Origin: Eustoma russellianum
Lineage: Eukaryota; Streptophyta; Magnoliopsida; Gentianales; Gentianaceae
Direction of reading: 5' to 3'
DNA: 64,000 nucleotides
Assembly (NCBI GenBank): GCA_036186865.1
Contig: AP025045.1
Span: 14,757,658 to 14,821,657 of the forward strand
Part shown: positions 44,425 to 56,900 of the stretch, in pieces
How positions within the stretch are numbered: position 1 is the first letter of the stretch
Layout of the letters: the number at the start of each line of letters is the position of its first letter
Notes under the pieces: model-generated
Databases searched by the model: none
What the model saw: the letters and a program-made list of their open reading frames with translations, nothing else
What the model was told of the DNA's origin: nothing
Translations under genes and position numbers: made by a program

Positions 44425-44584
44425 GTTTGCGGTGCATTAGTCTCCCACGTTAGTATAGAGTCCGAGGAGGAGCCGGATCGTCTTGTAAATGATGTACACA
44501 GCCTTATCCTATGCTTTCTGCAACATGCTATTTCTACAACTCGAAATAGCAGCAACATTACCAGTTGCTACAAGATCCGCCCTC
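44425..44584 (-). mobile_element. Near-complete Au-type SINE
   Basis: On the minus strand it starts gagggcggatcttgtagcaa with a tRNA-like A-box region (tagcaactggtaatgttgc) and passes a degenerate B-box (atttcgagt). It then shows the Au order: aaggctgtgtacatcattta, ccggctcctcctcggactc, gggagactaatgcacc. The usual (TTG)n tail is lost. Pol III promoter boxes look decayed. Confidence 0.7.
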
Positions 44585-45115
44585 TAATCCGCAGAAATTA
44601 ACGGTATGAAATTACATTCAACAACAAAGTGACATGCTTATCTTACCTTCTTTTTAAAATGCTAAACATTTTAAGTTATTTTCTTACATAATTCCAATGT
44701 TTGTTTTTCAACTAGAATTAAATTTTTAGATATTCTCTTACACAATTCCAATGTTTTTACGTAATTTCAAGAGTTCTTTAATCGATCATAATTTGCATAT
44801 TCCTACATCATGCAATTGATATGTGGGAAAGAAAAGGTTATTAATAAAGTTTTACACTGCCAAAAATTGGCATTGCCTGTTTATGTTGCCCTACATGGTA
44901 CCAAGTAATACTCATCTATCTACTTAACTCATAGTGGCAGTCACCGGAGCCGAAATCAAACCTAGAAATTTTACCATCAAATGATCCTCATGTCATTGGA
45001 ACGTTTCTATGATGGTAAAATGAAGGTAACATTTGGTAGATATTGATTAAAATCTCTATTCTTTTGCAGTTGTGGCAGACATAAGGCTGATCTTTCTAAT
45101 ATATTTGGGATTAAT

Positions 45116-45121
45116 TTTATT
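45116..45121 (-). terminator. Candidate polyadenylation signal of the 4CL-like gene
   Basis: AATAAA on the minus strand, about 210 bases after the stop codon. A weak single-motif call. Confidence 0.25.
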
Positions 45122-45328
45122 TTTAAAAAAGTTTAAAATGAAAATTTACACACTACTGAAACAAGTACATTGGGAGGGGTGAGAAGGAAGACTTACCTCG
45201 TTTACAATATCCTCCTAAACAAATTAATGTATTCAGAAATGCTTTCAACGAATTCATGTATAGATAGACTCCTAAATCCACAAATCCTTGGGACAATTTT
45301 CACAAAACTGAAGGGGATGCGTCTGTCA

Positions 45329-48300
45329 TCATAGCTTAGATGAAGCAAGCGTAAGAGCATTGTTAATCAACTCTCTCCTCAGAATCTTCCCTGCTGGTGA
45401 TTTTGGAATCGAATCGATAAATGCTACTCGACGAATCTTCTTGTATGGTGCCACCTTCATTGGAAGAGAGAAAATGGAAACATATGAGAACTTGAGCGTG
45501 CATGGTGCACAACAAGAAAGCGTTTTAGAACCAAGCTTGCTGTGCAAACAAAACAATCTTAAGAGCCCTTCCCTGTGGTATCAGATTTATTAGGCCAAGC
45601 AATAAAAAAAAAACGATAATGACACTGTACTTTAGCATGACAATACATTGTCAGGCTCCTCTCACCTATTTTTTCGTCATTTTCGCAGAAAAGAGAAGCA
45701 TAAAACAACGGCAAAGTGAGGAGAAATTGAAGCAGGTAATCGTAAAGGTGGAATGCAGTATATTTTCCACCAAAAGAAAGCAGATGTAGACATGCCTGCT
45801 TCGCGATAAAATCCATGATTCGAGACTCGGAGATGTTGCTTCCAGGTTTCCTTACAACAAAGGCCATAGGAATCTGCCCCGCTTCCTCATCTGGGTACCT
45901 GTAATATGTTATTCCCAAGAGTCATATGACGTGGAGATAAATATCCTACTCCCTCAAAGTACGTACAAACATTACCCTTTTTAAAGCACACGTACCATAT
46001 CAAGAATTCATTTTACATATCCCAAGTGTACGAGTAAGTACATCTTTTCAGACAAGCACGATGAGGTAAAAACATGCACGGCAGTTCGTCAGAAACTCTC
46101 TTTTTTTTTTTTTGGGTTCTTTTATCTTCTTTTTCCGGATACAATGATCACATCAAGATAAGGTTCGATTACAACTTGTAATCATGATAACAAGGGATCA
46201 ACACACAACACCACCACAAGTTATTCGGTAGAAACTCACACTGATTGGTGAGGAATAAGCTCGAATTAATAAAATAGGGGGATGAAGTAACCATGATATA
46301 TGGAACCCCGTAATCTTCTATGCAGAAAGAGCCTTTAAGACATCTCTCCAAGTTAACAAGGCTAACCGTCTTGGTGTAGGTATAAACATCTAAAGTTGCA
46401 TAAAATCAGGGAAAAGATACTAAGTTCTTTGGTGCTGATAGCTTCAAAATTCTAATCCAATGCAATTTGGGTGCACAGAAGATGACATTTTATCTGTAAC
46501 TTGTCGATTTGAAGATCTTCCATGTATAATTTTTGTTAAACATAAGTCCCATTTGATCCTGACAATACCCCAACTTGCATTTGCAGTCAATTAATGCTGA
46601 TGAGTCACATAAGGGATCAGGTAAACCTAGAACTTATGCCACTACTAATGCTGATGCCATGAAAAACTGAGAAATATTATTTCTAAACCTACCGAAGTAC
46701 TGGAGAACCAGTAACAGCTTCATTCATTACGTTATGTCATTGTCCGTAACTCAAAGCAAGACTAAGGAGAAGTTTATGCAAACCAAGAATTTCACTAGCA
46801 GAAAGATGCATATTTTAGTCTCAAGTAACACTGTCCACTACTTTCTCAGGGAATGAAGTTTGACTGATGAAATCAAATAAAAAGGGCTAATATCTACCAG
46901 AACAAATTCAAAGATCAAAAGCTTGATTGGGGACTGCATAATTTGTAACTTTCCGACTCAAACAACAAGATCCTTGTAAGCAATTTACTTCACAAATTTC
47001 TGACATTCTCGCTGTTCTTATTTGATTAAATGATTTCCCCTCTTCATTAATCATGAACATATAATTCCTCCAATGATCATTTCACACTTAAATCGCTTAG
47101 TTCATTTGGCTTTTTGTATTTACATTAAAGGATTCAAAATATTACAGAGTAGCAACTGAGAATAGCAGATTTTGTAGGACGGTTCATACTCTTATAAACA
47201 TTTCCATATAAAGTTACATTCCGTCGTACAACAGGCTTGCTATAAGGCTAGACCAGCATAGGATTAACATACATGAGAAAATTAAACAGAGATATCAGAT
47301 GCTCATCAGACAATAAGCAATTTTAAAATCAAAATCTAGGTTCTTTGTAGACGAAAATCACCAAACAACCCCGACATATAGTTCCAGCTATGCGTCTACT
47401 AATACAATTGGAAAATATCCATTGCTTCACAACATTCTGAGCCCTCACGATGTCATTGCACTACAAAACTCTCAGCCACATATTATGCATATGAGTCTTT
47501 ATTTTTCTTTAATATTGGGAGAGTACACATCATAAGGACTCTAGAGCAAGAAAGGTTGTAGAACAAACAGCTAGTGGCCAAACACATTCATGAACATTAG
47601 GAAGGAGATATATTAATCACATAAAAGCAGAACGAAAGCAACTGTGAAAATAGTCAATGCTACATGGATAAAACACAGTGTGAAAGCATGAAATGCCAGA
47701 AAGAATCTTGTTAGCTTTAGCATTGCAGTCAAATGCGAAGACAAAGAAATGTACCAAAGATTTCCCCATAGAAGACTTTACCAATTGGAAAGGGGAAATC
47801 TTCATTAGGAAAGAGAGATTGGAATAGAACCAATGGCATTTTTTGACTCTCTACAAAGATAACAGAATGCTACTCTTTGAATAGTATGAAATCCACTTGA
47901 ATTTAAGCTTTTGGTTATTATGAGTTGCAAACTATGAATACAGGAAAAAGAAAACATAAAAGTAACTTGATTTCAGCATGCATGACCATGATGACATACC
48001 TGACTGAACACATCAAATCTGACACAAAATTTACCTCTATAACTTTGGTTGAATTGAACAACAGTTAAGACCTTTTCCATAAACATCAAGTTGTAGTTGT
48101 TGAGTAACTAAGTCAGGATATGCAGGTAATCTAGGTTCAGCTTGGATTATATTGTAAGACAGAGAATGCTTCAGAAAACATGGGATAACATTGACCCAAT
48201 TCACAGACTTATGAAATACATACGGAATTACTGCTGCATCAACTATGTCCAACATAGATTGAAGTATGTGCTCCAATTCCGCAGGTGGGACCTGAATTTT

Positions 48301-51300
48301 TCATAAATTTCAACATGTAAGCGCAGTTACAAAAGCTTGACAACAAGACAACTAACAGTCCCATGCTTGTCAATATCAAGTCTGCTTAATTAATACGAAC
48401 CTGATATGCTTTATACTTTATTAGTTCCTTTAGCCTGTCAACAATAAAGAGGAAGCCATCCGAATCAAAGTAACATAGATCTCCAGTTTTTAGCCAGCCC
48501 TCAGGATCCAAGGTTTCAGCGGTAGCTCGGGGATTTCCAATATACCCTGCAAACATCTATTCAGATTACTATTTTACCAAACTTACACGTTCTCACAAGA
48601 AAAGCAGAAAAAGAAACAAAAGAAATGGTTGCTGTAACAGAATTGTAGCAAGGAATTCCCACATTTGGGACCATTAGGTTTTCCGATGTTTTAGGCCCTT
48701 TTTTTTTTGGCCTCCTACTCGGTGTTGCCTACATTACCAAAATGAATTCACAACAAGGAAAAGAATAAAGTAATAAGCATAATCGCGATACTTTTTGCTG
48801 GAAGGAAGAAGGATAGTTGAAATAACCAAAGGGCTGCAATGACAAATCTACTTGACATCATAAACAGAATATCTAGGTATCTGATAAAAAGATTTTCATA
48901 CATTACGCTAAGTTCATCATTTAGGCAATTGTCTGTGCTCTAATGCTTACGCAGAAATGGTTTATCCAGAAAAATATTCCTATGAGGGCATATCAAAAGC
49001 TCTTCCATAATCTGTACGCATATTACCAATGCTATTAGTATGCATATGAAGTAGCACAAACAGACATACTTTCAAGAGGTACTCGTACTAAAAAGGGGCA
49101 GTTTCAGTTTCTAATAAGCAATGTAATAAAAGAATTCAGCATTTAAGCATTTCGAGATATGTTTGTGACGACCGATACTGCGTAAACCTTATCATATCAA
49201 ATCCACAACATATCTTTCTCAAAAGAAGTATGCAAAATCATATAGTAAAGAGTCTTGCTTTTGAATTTTCTCATAGAAAGGGAACTAGATTACCACAAAT
49301 TCAGTAACTATTAGAGCAACAGGGCCTTTTCCTTGTGCAGATGCGTACCGATTAGACTACACCTAAATGTCGGCAGCGATGTTCAGGTTAGATATAGCAA
49401 TTGAACACTCAAAAAGCTAGGTGGTGCTTGGATACGAGATAGTTAGAATATCTGATTGGAATGATGATACTAAAAGAAGATGATATTTGGACCAGATTTC
49501 ATACCAGACTTAGTTTCAAGATGAGATTCTTTGTTTTTTTTTTTTTAAATCACAAAGTGGACCACCTCTAAATGAAACTACTTGTCTAGGGTTTAGGCGC
49601 GGAAATAGATGAAAGAAAACCAAAAAGCATTTCAGAGAACTAGTATCATCGGATGGATCGTTTACTTCTAACATTAAAATTAGCACAAATGGGAAAATGA
49701 GTATTTGCTAAACTAAATTCCTTTTTCCGGTGGAGCAATACAACTGGAGCAGTCTCAGAATCACCAGCACTTTTGCTTGCCTATCTTTTGGCATCATGTA
49801 CCTCTATACCAGCTAGGACAACAAAGAACACAACACATTTCCAGGCCTACAAACTTTCCTCCAACAGAACAGATTTCAGGTCATGATGCAAATTATCGAG
49901 AATTAATATCATAATAAAATATTGTCAGCATTATTTAGAAGTTCACAAAATTCCCATCTTGAATAGGTTGAAAAGGTTAGCACCTTAAACAAATACTCAT
50001 AGGAAATACTTTTCCAGTTAGAAAGTTCGTAGATTCCCTGTACGCATCACCTTTCATGACCACAGGCCCCCTTAACCATAATTCACCTCTGCAGCCAGGA
50101 GGCAAAGCCTCTTGAGTATCAATATCTACTATCTTCGCTTCCAAATTCTCACCCAAGCGACCAGCAGATCCAAATCGCGTGTATTCTTCAGGCCCTATCA
50201 TTCGTGTGGCCGCTCCTCCAGTCTCAGTCATTCCATATCCCTGCAATGACCAGAGGCTGGATCATTAATCATATCATTCAAAATGTCAAGTAACACAGAA
50301 TGCCAATAAGTCTAATAACAACAACAACAACAACATTAACCTATTGCATTAGAGGCTCCCACTTAAGAGGGGTCGGATGCACGCAGCTAATAAGTCTAAC
50401 AAGCAGCAAAATTTAGTTTTACCAATAAGAAGAATAATTGGATAACAGCATTAATCAGGAATCATCAGATCTATTTATGGGAGTCGGACAATGCAAAAAA
50501 GTGCAAGGACCAAAATCTATGATACCTAATGGTCCAAAAGGAAAACCTGCATAATGCAGCAATAATAGCTATCCAGATTTGAGGCATAGAGCTACCCCAA
50601 CACACATATAGAAAACACTGCATGCCTTATCATGGATAAGAAGAATGGCTAGTCATCAGCTAATTGCAGAACTATTCATCCATCACCCACTACTTGGAGT
50701 TTGTCAGGACAACTAAAGAACCAAACCATCTGTTCTGATCATTGGTTATTATTAATTTTTTGCTTTCTTTTTAAACAAAGTGCCAACTGAAAGGTACCTA
50801 TAGGCAAGCCTTCTTATTTTCCAAGAAATCAGTTCCACCCACCCTGAATCTCAAATGTCTAATGAAAGACAGAGAGGAAGGCAGATAAAAAGAAAGGGAC
50901 CTGAGCAATTTCCACGTGGGGAAAGCGTGCCGTGAAGCGCTCCAGAACGTCCTTACCAAGCGGAGCTCCTCCGCACCCCAGCAACCTCAGGGAGCTTATA
51001 TCATATTTACCCACCAGATCCGACTTCACAAGCGCTACCACCAGCGGCGGCGATACCGGCATATAAGTGACTCTGTAATTCTGCACCACCTCCAGCATCT
51101 TCTCGAAAACAAATCTCTCCATAAGCACCAAAGTTTCCCCAAGTGCTACCGCCCTGATCAGCATGAAGAACCCAAATACATGGAACAAAGGAAGAGGAAA
51201 TAGCGACACCGGGTGCGGCTCAGGCCCTTCCTCTTCCTCCCTGATGAATTTATTGTGGATGTAACCAGCGATTACCGCTATTAGATTCCGGTGGCTTAGC

Positions 51301-51959
51301 TCCACGCCCTTCACTCTCCCGGTTGTTCCAGATGAGTATAGAATCGCTGCGGTATCCTGCTGGTCCACTACTCGTGGAAACTTGCAAAAATTCGAACTGT
51401 TTTTATACTTGTGAAGCATAAACTCAAATTCCGGCGAGTCCATGAACATTGTACCGAGAGGAAAATGATGTCCGGATAGCTTCCTGGAGAGAAAGGAGGT
51501 GGTGAAAGTGATAGCCGGTCTAGTGAGGTGGATCAAATGAGCCAACTCGGAGAGAGACGAGAGAGGATTGGCAGGAGAGACGCTGACTCCAAGAGAAAGA
51601 AGCGCAAAGTAGAGAACAGGTACATGGAAGGAAGGCGGAGAAAGGATGAAAGCGACATGGTTTTTGACAAGGGATGGGAATTCGGAAAGGAGAGCCAGAG
51701 AGAGGGATTCAACCTGGGAGAGAAACTCGGAGTAAGAGAGACGGTGGCCGGTAGAGGAGTCGATGAGGAAAGGGGTGGATGGAGTGGTGGTGTAAGGTGG
51801 GGTATTGGCGGTGGAGTGGAGAAGGTGGAGGGAGTATTGGGTGAGAGAGAGAGGTTGGGAGAGAGGTGGTAAGGGAACATGTGGACGAAGGCTTTGGAAC
51901 GTTTTGGTCTCAGGGCAGAACCCACTTTTTCGGTCTATGCTGTGGTTTGTTTCTGCCAT
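45329..51959 (-). CDS. 4-coumarate--CoA ligase-like protein, peroxisomal, six exons
   Basis: Acyl-activating enzyme: forms an acyl-AMP from a carboxylate and ATP, then an acyl-CoA. Exons (minus): 51959-50901, 50240-50051, 48546-48401, 48291-48224, 45898-45796, 45454-45329. They total 1692 bp and 563 residues, typical length, with all phases consistent. Motifs: P-loop [77 protein letters not shown] and PKSPAGKILRREL with the catalytic Lys. It ends in Ser-Lys-Leu, a type 1 peroxisomal signal. The N-terminus and tail resemble Arabidopsis 4CL-like 9 (At5g63380) as I recall it. Fatty-acid or jasmonate-precursor substrates are likely, rather than lignin 4-coumarate, but unproven. Intron 5 starts with GC. 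No lesion is seen; the only intact host gene here. Confidence 0.92.
45455..45795 (-). other. GC-AG intron 5 of the 4CL-like gene
   Basis: Minus strand GCG AAG CAG/GCATGT ... ccaatgaag/GTG GCA CCA. The splice gives F-I-A-K-Q-V-A-P-Y-K-K, the conserved family sequence. A GT donor at this place is absent; the GC donor context CAG/GCATGT fits the minor GC-AG class. Confidence 0.75.
50316..50388 (-). mobile_element. Short SINE 3' end in intron 1, TSD AATAAGTCTAA
   Basis: On the minus strand it reads gctgcgtgcatccgacccc, then gggagcctctaatgcaatag and a (gtt)n tail, an Au-type 3' end. It is flanked by aataagtctaa at 50305-50315 and 50389-50399. Only 73 bp long, so strongly 5'-truncated. It lies in the sense orientation in intron 1. 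Confidence 0.7.
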
Positions 51960-52052
51960 AGATTTCAGCCGGCTCTTGCTGCTGGAGCTGGTAGGACGAT
52001 GAATGCTTAATTCAGGTGCTTACACACTTCAATCTAACATATAACTTGATAA

Positions 52053-52068
52053 GTTTTAAATATATATA
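52053..52068 (-). promoter_or_regulatory. Candidate TATA box of the 4CL-like gene
   Basis: Minus strand tatatatttaaa about 100 bases upstream of the ATG, in a TA-rich stretch that could equally be low-complexity sequence. Confidence 0.3.
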
Positions 52069-52873
52069 CATACATATATATATATTATAATTCTAGAGAC
52101 GGACCTTGAAACAAATGATAAGTTATCGTTTGTGACTTTGAAGTCACGAGTTTGAACCGTAGAAACAGCTTTTGCATAAAATATAGGGTTAAATTACGTA
52201 AACCAGACTGCTTTTTTTCGAAACGCATATGTTTAGTGTCTTAAAAACGCATTTTTTATAGTTTTAATAAACAATTACAAATGCATAAGAAAAAATTGAC
52301 AAAAAAACTTTAAATAATCACACCTTTTTCTGAATTACGTGTCAGGTTTTTTTTTTTTTTTTAAATATGTCTGGTTTGAGATAACACGTCGTCTTATTCC
52401 TTTGTCAAAAAAAAAACTTGGCCGTTCTTGAAAAATCCATTTCCTCATCCCTTCTCTCCTCCCTCGGAGAGCCTCCCTTCTCTTCGGGCCCCACACAAGT
52501 TTTTAAAATTCACAAGTTTTTTTAAACCATGTAAAAACAGAATATTCATAGGCCAAAACGAACCTTACCCAAAAATACACCTTAATAGAAATGCAACTCA
52601 TACAATTGTCGAAACATACGAAACAACATTTTGCTTTGTCATTAAACCCAAAGCAATTGACAAGTTAGATATACCGAAATAAGAAAGGGGAGAGAAAATT
52701 ATGTCTTCAAATATTTCTCTTCAAATCAGGTGTCAAATAATTGAAAATGTTGTAGCCTACTAGCTGACAAACAGGGTCAAAGATAGCACCTGATTCAAGC
52801 GGCTAAATTAGCTATCAGCATTTTATTAAGTCATTTAAATAAGGAAATAAAATAAACAAAGAACCCTAAACAT
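52069..52873. other. Unassigned upstream region
   Basis: AT-rich intergenic DNA with several T and A runs (for example 52349-52363). The 84-codon plus-strand frame at 52428 has no recognisable feature and is probably chance. Confidence 0.5.
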
Positions 52874-52884
52874 ATCCAACAGTA

Positions 52885-53188
52885 AGGCTATAAATAAACC
52901 AAGTCATTCGGTTGTTCAGCTCGTTTGGCTCAAGCTCGAGCTCGAACTCGGCTCAGATAAAAGGTTAATGAACAGAGCTTGAACACCTCCTTTTTTTCGA
53001 ACTCGGTAAATGACACCGTTCGTTTAAGGTGTTCGGTTCGTTAATATTGTTCGTGAGTTGAACAAACCAAACTTGAACAATTAAATATGTTCGTTTAAAT
53101 AAATGAACAAGCTCGGCTCATTCGCTAAGTTAAATGAACCGAGTTTGAACAACGCATTGCTCAGCTCATTCGGCTCGTTTACAGCCCT
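52885..53188. mobile_element. Mutator-like MITE, 304 bp, TSD ATCCAACAGTA
   Basis: Imperfect terminal inverted repeats (aggctataaataaacc at the left; tcgtttacagccct at the right, read inverted agggctgtaaacga). They are flanked by the identical 11-bp duplication atccaacagta (52874-52884 and 53189-53199). The interior is rich in gagctcg/ctcggctc/gttcgttt repeats. The duplication length fits Mutator-like elements (8-11 bp). Non-coding. Confidence 0.75.
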
Positions 53189-53565
53189 ATCCAACAGTAA
53201 CAAAAATTAGCGGTAAAGTCTCCTTTGGATAAAGAGATTGTTTCTATTAACACCTCCGACTTTCTATATATATTTATAGTGTGTTAATATACTAATAAAG
53301 AAATTTAATAACACAAATAGAAGTGTTATGATAGTAGAATAATTTACGTAAACAACATGATGTAAGGAAATAATTTCAAATTAAATTAATGGGAGAACCG
53401 TCCTCGTCGGCTCCCTTTATTTTTACTTTCTATAGGCTGAAGGTGCAACATATTCATCAATAAAAAATTTCCGTAGGCGGGCCCCATTTCAGCTGATATT
53501 TCCACATATCATCATGAGGGTGAGATCCTCTCACCGTCTCCTATGTCACCCCCATGTGACTGCCC

Positions 53566-53636
53566 GCCACGTGGCAGGGGAGGGGAGTGGTGAGGCTGGG
53601 TAGGGGTCACGTGCATCCCCTCCCCTGCCACGTGGC
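53566..53636. repeat. 21-bp perfect inverted repeat containing G-boxes
   Basis: gccacgtggcaggggaggg plus ga (53566-53586) is exactly complementary to 53616-53636, with a 29-nt loop that holds another CACGTG. Each arm contains the palindrome CCACGTGG. Weaker complementarity continues outward (gagatcctctcacc against ggtgaggagatcc, about 53521-53680). This suggests a foldback element of about 160 bp. Confidence 0.85.
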
Positions 53637-53689
53637 AGGGGGTCATTTGTTACCCCCATTTTTGGAGGTGAGGAGATCCGGGCTCCAGC

Positions 53690-54496
53690 ACGAGTAGAAG
53701 AAGGGAGGAAGAAAATGGATTTTTCGAGGCGACCAAGTATTTTTTTCGAAAGGTTTAACCCAACCAGTTAGGGTTTCTATCATACACAGTCACAAAGATA
53801 GTGTAAGGATATAAATTTGGTACCAACCTGACTTCCTTTTCGAGAATTCCTGTCCGGAACCAGTTGGACTATGGGACCGACCAAGTATTTTTTGGTGATA
53901 GAGGAGGATGAGGTGTGTTAGTGTGATGTGATATCTAGAATGACGAGTAACAAATTAAAAGGGGGAAAAAAACCTAAGACACGAATTTTTTTTTTAATTT
54001 GTATCGCATTTCTGGTTTTTTTTATCAAAACTAAAATACTTTTTGAAATCTTCCATACAATTTTGTAATTTGAGTTATTAAATAGCACTCCATTTAGAAC
54101 ACCTTTTTAAAACTGGTCTAATAAAAAAAGAGAAGAAAGAATGTAAACACACTATTTTTCACACATTTTCTCCTTTTGGCATTGGTCAATCTAAAAAGTA
54201 GGACATTTCAAAACATTAATTTTCCCAATTTATAGAACGGTTTACGATCACGTTATGACACAAAAATTATAAAATACGATGATATAATCTAATAGTTGCC
54301 GTGAGGAATACAAACCAATTGAACCTTTGAAAAACGAAATTCAATACCCTAAATAGCCATTTTAAATTCGTAAATCAAAAAACTTTTTTGTTACTATAAA
54401 ATGTTTAATTTATTAAAAATAAAACCGTGATAATTAAGGCTGAAGTTTCATTATAAACTACTTTATTAAACCCAAAATATATTTTTTTTATTAAGT
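53690..54496. other. Unassigned AT-rich spacer
   Basis: No gene or element recognised. Short T runs are the only notable feature. Confidence 0.5.
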
Positions 54497-55447
54497 TCCA
54501 ATCATTCCTGCTAAATCAGAGGCATCAACTGTTTCGAAATGCATTATTTTACCGCTTAAACCTACTACAAAACCATTGCCTCAAAAAAGACAAAAGGCAA
54601 AGCAGGAAAAAATAGAAAAACCAAAGCCATTAAAAAGGCAAAAGGCTTACTGGATTGAAAAAGTGCAGTCACAAAAAAATCAAAAGACTGTTAACCCGAG
54701 TGAGGAAAACCAAGGAACCCAAAAAAGGCAAAGCCTTCCTAGTGGAAAAAAACAGCTTCCACAAAAAAGGCAAAAGGAAGCAATTGAGGATTTTGTAATT
54801 CCGTTAACCTCAGCTTTTGACCCTTTGGCTTTTGAATCGGAGGCTCGCACCAATGAGGCTATTGATTTAACGGTTTCCTCCAATGTTGCTACCCCACCCC
54901 TTTCTACTCAACAGGTAAGCTTGACACGTCAACAAACTAGGCCTGAAAGGGAGTTCAATGCGTCAGAAATTGCATCCATCCAGGGAGCTCTTATAACTCC
55001 CAAACACTCTGACTGTTTTATCTTGGACTCTGATCTTGTTTCAGCTCGTACTTCTCATGCAGAATTGGTTGTGCATACAGGTTCAGGTACTAATTTGGCA
55101 CATCAACAAGTAATTGTCTCGCTGCCTCAGCCTGGAATTGAGCAAATTATGTTGGCTGGACATGTTGATCATAATGTCAATGCCACTGTAATTTCTATGA
55201 ATAGAACTGGTAGAAGTAGACTCAGGGCTGGAAGATCTCTTAGCTATTCTCCCACCCCCATTTTTGTAAATTCCCCGCCTGTATTTAATGAATTAACTGA
55301 GTCTGCCTGTAGACTCAGAACTGTCACAAGTTTTGAAACTAAAACAGGTACTGCTCAGACACAAAAGGATGCAGCTCCAAAGCTGGATAATGGAGCTGGA
55401 CAACAAACATCAGTGCTTAACAGTTGTTCGGCAACTCAGGTGTTACA
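54497..55447 (+). CDS. Unidentified open frame without ATG, truncated by an LTR
   Basis: A 317-codon stretch opens after a TAA at about 54494 and reads into LTR sequence at 55448. It has no in-frame ATG before the middle, so it is an exon or a 5'-truncated fragment. The first third is basic and repeats a KRQK motif (PQKRQKAKQ, PLKRQKAYW, TQKRQSLP, PQKRQKEA). The rest is Ser/Thr-rich (DFVIPLTSAFDPLAFESEAR, PTPIFVNSPPVF). I do not recognise a family; the C-terminal region of a LINE ORF1 is one possibility. Residues after CSATQVLH are translated LTR, not part of the gene. Confidence 0.35.
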
Positions 55448-55747
55448 TGTAGCGCCTCGCTCCCGAACCCTAGCATCGGGAACAGTGCACCTGCCGTATC
55501 TCATTAAGAAGAATACAAGGCGTCGAATCAATTTCCAACATGTCCGAAAGACATAGAAATTTTTCGCGGAAACGAATTACCATAACATCAAATTACATGA
55601 ACAAAGAAATCCTCAATAAAATACTACATCAGTAATGGTAATAAATTCACTGTGCCAACCTCTAAATGCTATCAGTCTAAGGGTAGTGTCTGAAGAAACC
55701 CCAATAAAATAACGACAGACAGCCGCAAGGTCTCTACGTATCCTGGG
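55448..55747 (-). mobile_element. Terminal fragment of a B-like LTR
   Basis: Plus-strand tgtagcgcctcgctcccgaa onward matches the first 300 bp of 17309 and 34815, that is the 3' end of a B-family LTR in minus orientation. It is interrupted at 55747 by element C, so its remainder should lie beyond the right window edge. Confidence 0.85.
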
Positions 55748-56600
55748 TGTTATGCCCTGCACCCTCCGTAGGATAATTAAAAGGCGAATAAGGAATTAAA
55801 CGGAGTTTAATGATAGTCAACAGAAATAAATGAGGCATTAAGTAAGAGGATTAATGAGAAATTAATGAAGGATTGAATATTAGAATTAAATTGAATTTAA
55901 TTTTAGAATTAAATAATGAAGGTTTATCCTTTAAGATAAATAAGATAATAGATATAATTTAGAAACTCCAAATCTTACCCTATTCCCTATTAAACTGACA
56001 ACGCCAGTTCTTCCTCCCCATTTATCAGAGAAGACGCAGCCCTCAGTCCCCTTAGGCGATTTTGAGACTTGCAGCCCTAGGAGAAGAATCTCTCCAGAAA
56101 GCCATCCAATCTTCCTTCGTTCTTCAATCCGTTCTCGAGTAATCAAAGGCAAGTAATCATCTTATAAGTTCCTACGTTTTGTGAAAGAAAAAATGGCATA
56201 TTTTGATATCAAAGTGGATCACCATGCAGTAGTTTCGTTTTGTGATTATTTGAATATGATTTATGTGTTTTGGTTTCAAGTTTTGGCCGCTGTATATGAA
56301 AAGGCATTCGCCGTTGTTGTTGATTATGTGGAATCCTGCAAATCCCTACCCCGTGAACCCCTTCTTGTTGTGATTTCGTTGTTGCGTGGGTTTGAGGGAA
56401 AAAGGTGGGATTTTTGGGATTGATGAGGTTGGAGAAAGTGCGTACTAGGCTTGGATCTTGTTTGCGATGTGCATAGCGTTTGAATCTTTAGTTTAAGCAT
56501 GAATGATAGCAGGATTAGGCTTGAATGAAATGGGATGAAATTGGGAACAAGTTGGTTGATGGTTCTGCAGAAATTCGCAGATGAAACTCTGAGGAAACGC

Positions 56601-56900
56601 TGACATCGATCGATCGATGTCAGAGATCGATGTCCTCTGAAGGACATCGATCGATCGATGTATAGGTAAACTGAGAGATCGATGTCCACTGACGGACATC
56701 GATCGATCGAAGTGGGGAAAAGTTGAGAGATCGATGTCCACTGACGGACACCGATCGATCGATGTAGGTGAGGTTGAGAGATCGATGTCCACTGACGGAC
56801 ATCGATCGATCGAAGTAATAAAGGGCTGAGAGATCGATGTTCTCTGATGGACTTCGATCGATCGATGTGAGGGTATGAAGTCACATAGATCGATCGATGT
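56601..56900. repeat. ATCGAT palindrome array in LTR C
   Basis: Six or so units as in A; several keep the perfect hairpin around the loop actgac. Confidence 0.9.

Larger units (their letters stand above)
44191..45328. other. Spacer downstream of the 4CL-like gene
   Basis: Apart from the tandem duplication and SINE listed, AT-rich sequence with no gene. It should contain the 3' UTR of the minus-strand gene. Confidence 0.5.

Noticed and set aside
51528..51925. Plus- and minus-strand frames overlapping exon 1 of the 4CL-like gene.
   Set aside because: Out-of-frame shadows of the real exon, which carries the family motifs.
55448..55556. C-terminal residues VAPRSRTLASGTVHLPYL of the unidentified frame as part of its protein.
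   Set aside because: This is the translated terminus of a B-like LTR; the same peptide arises at 17309-17400.
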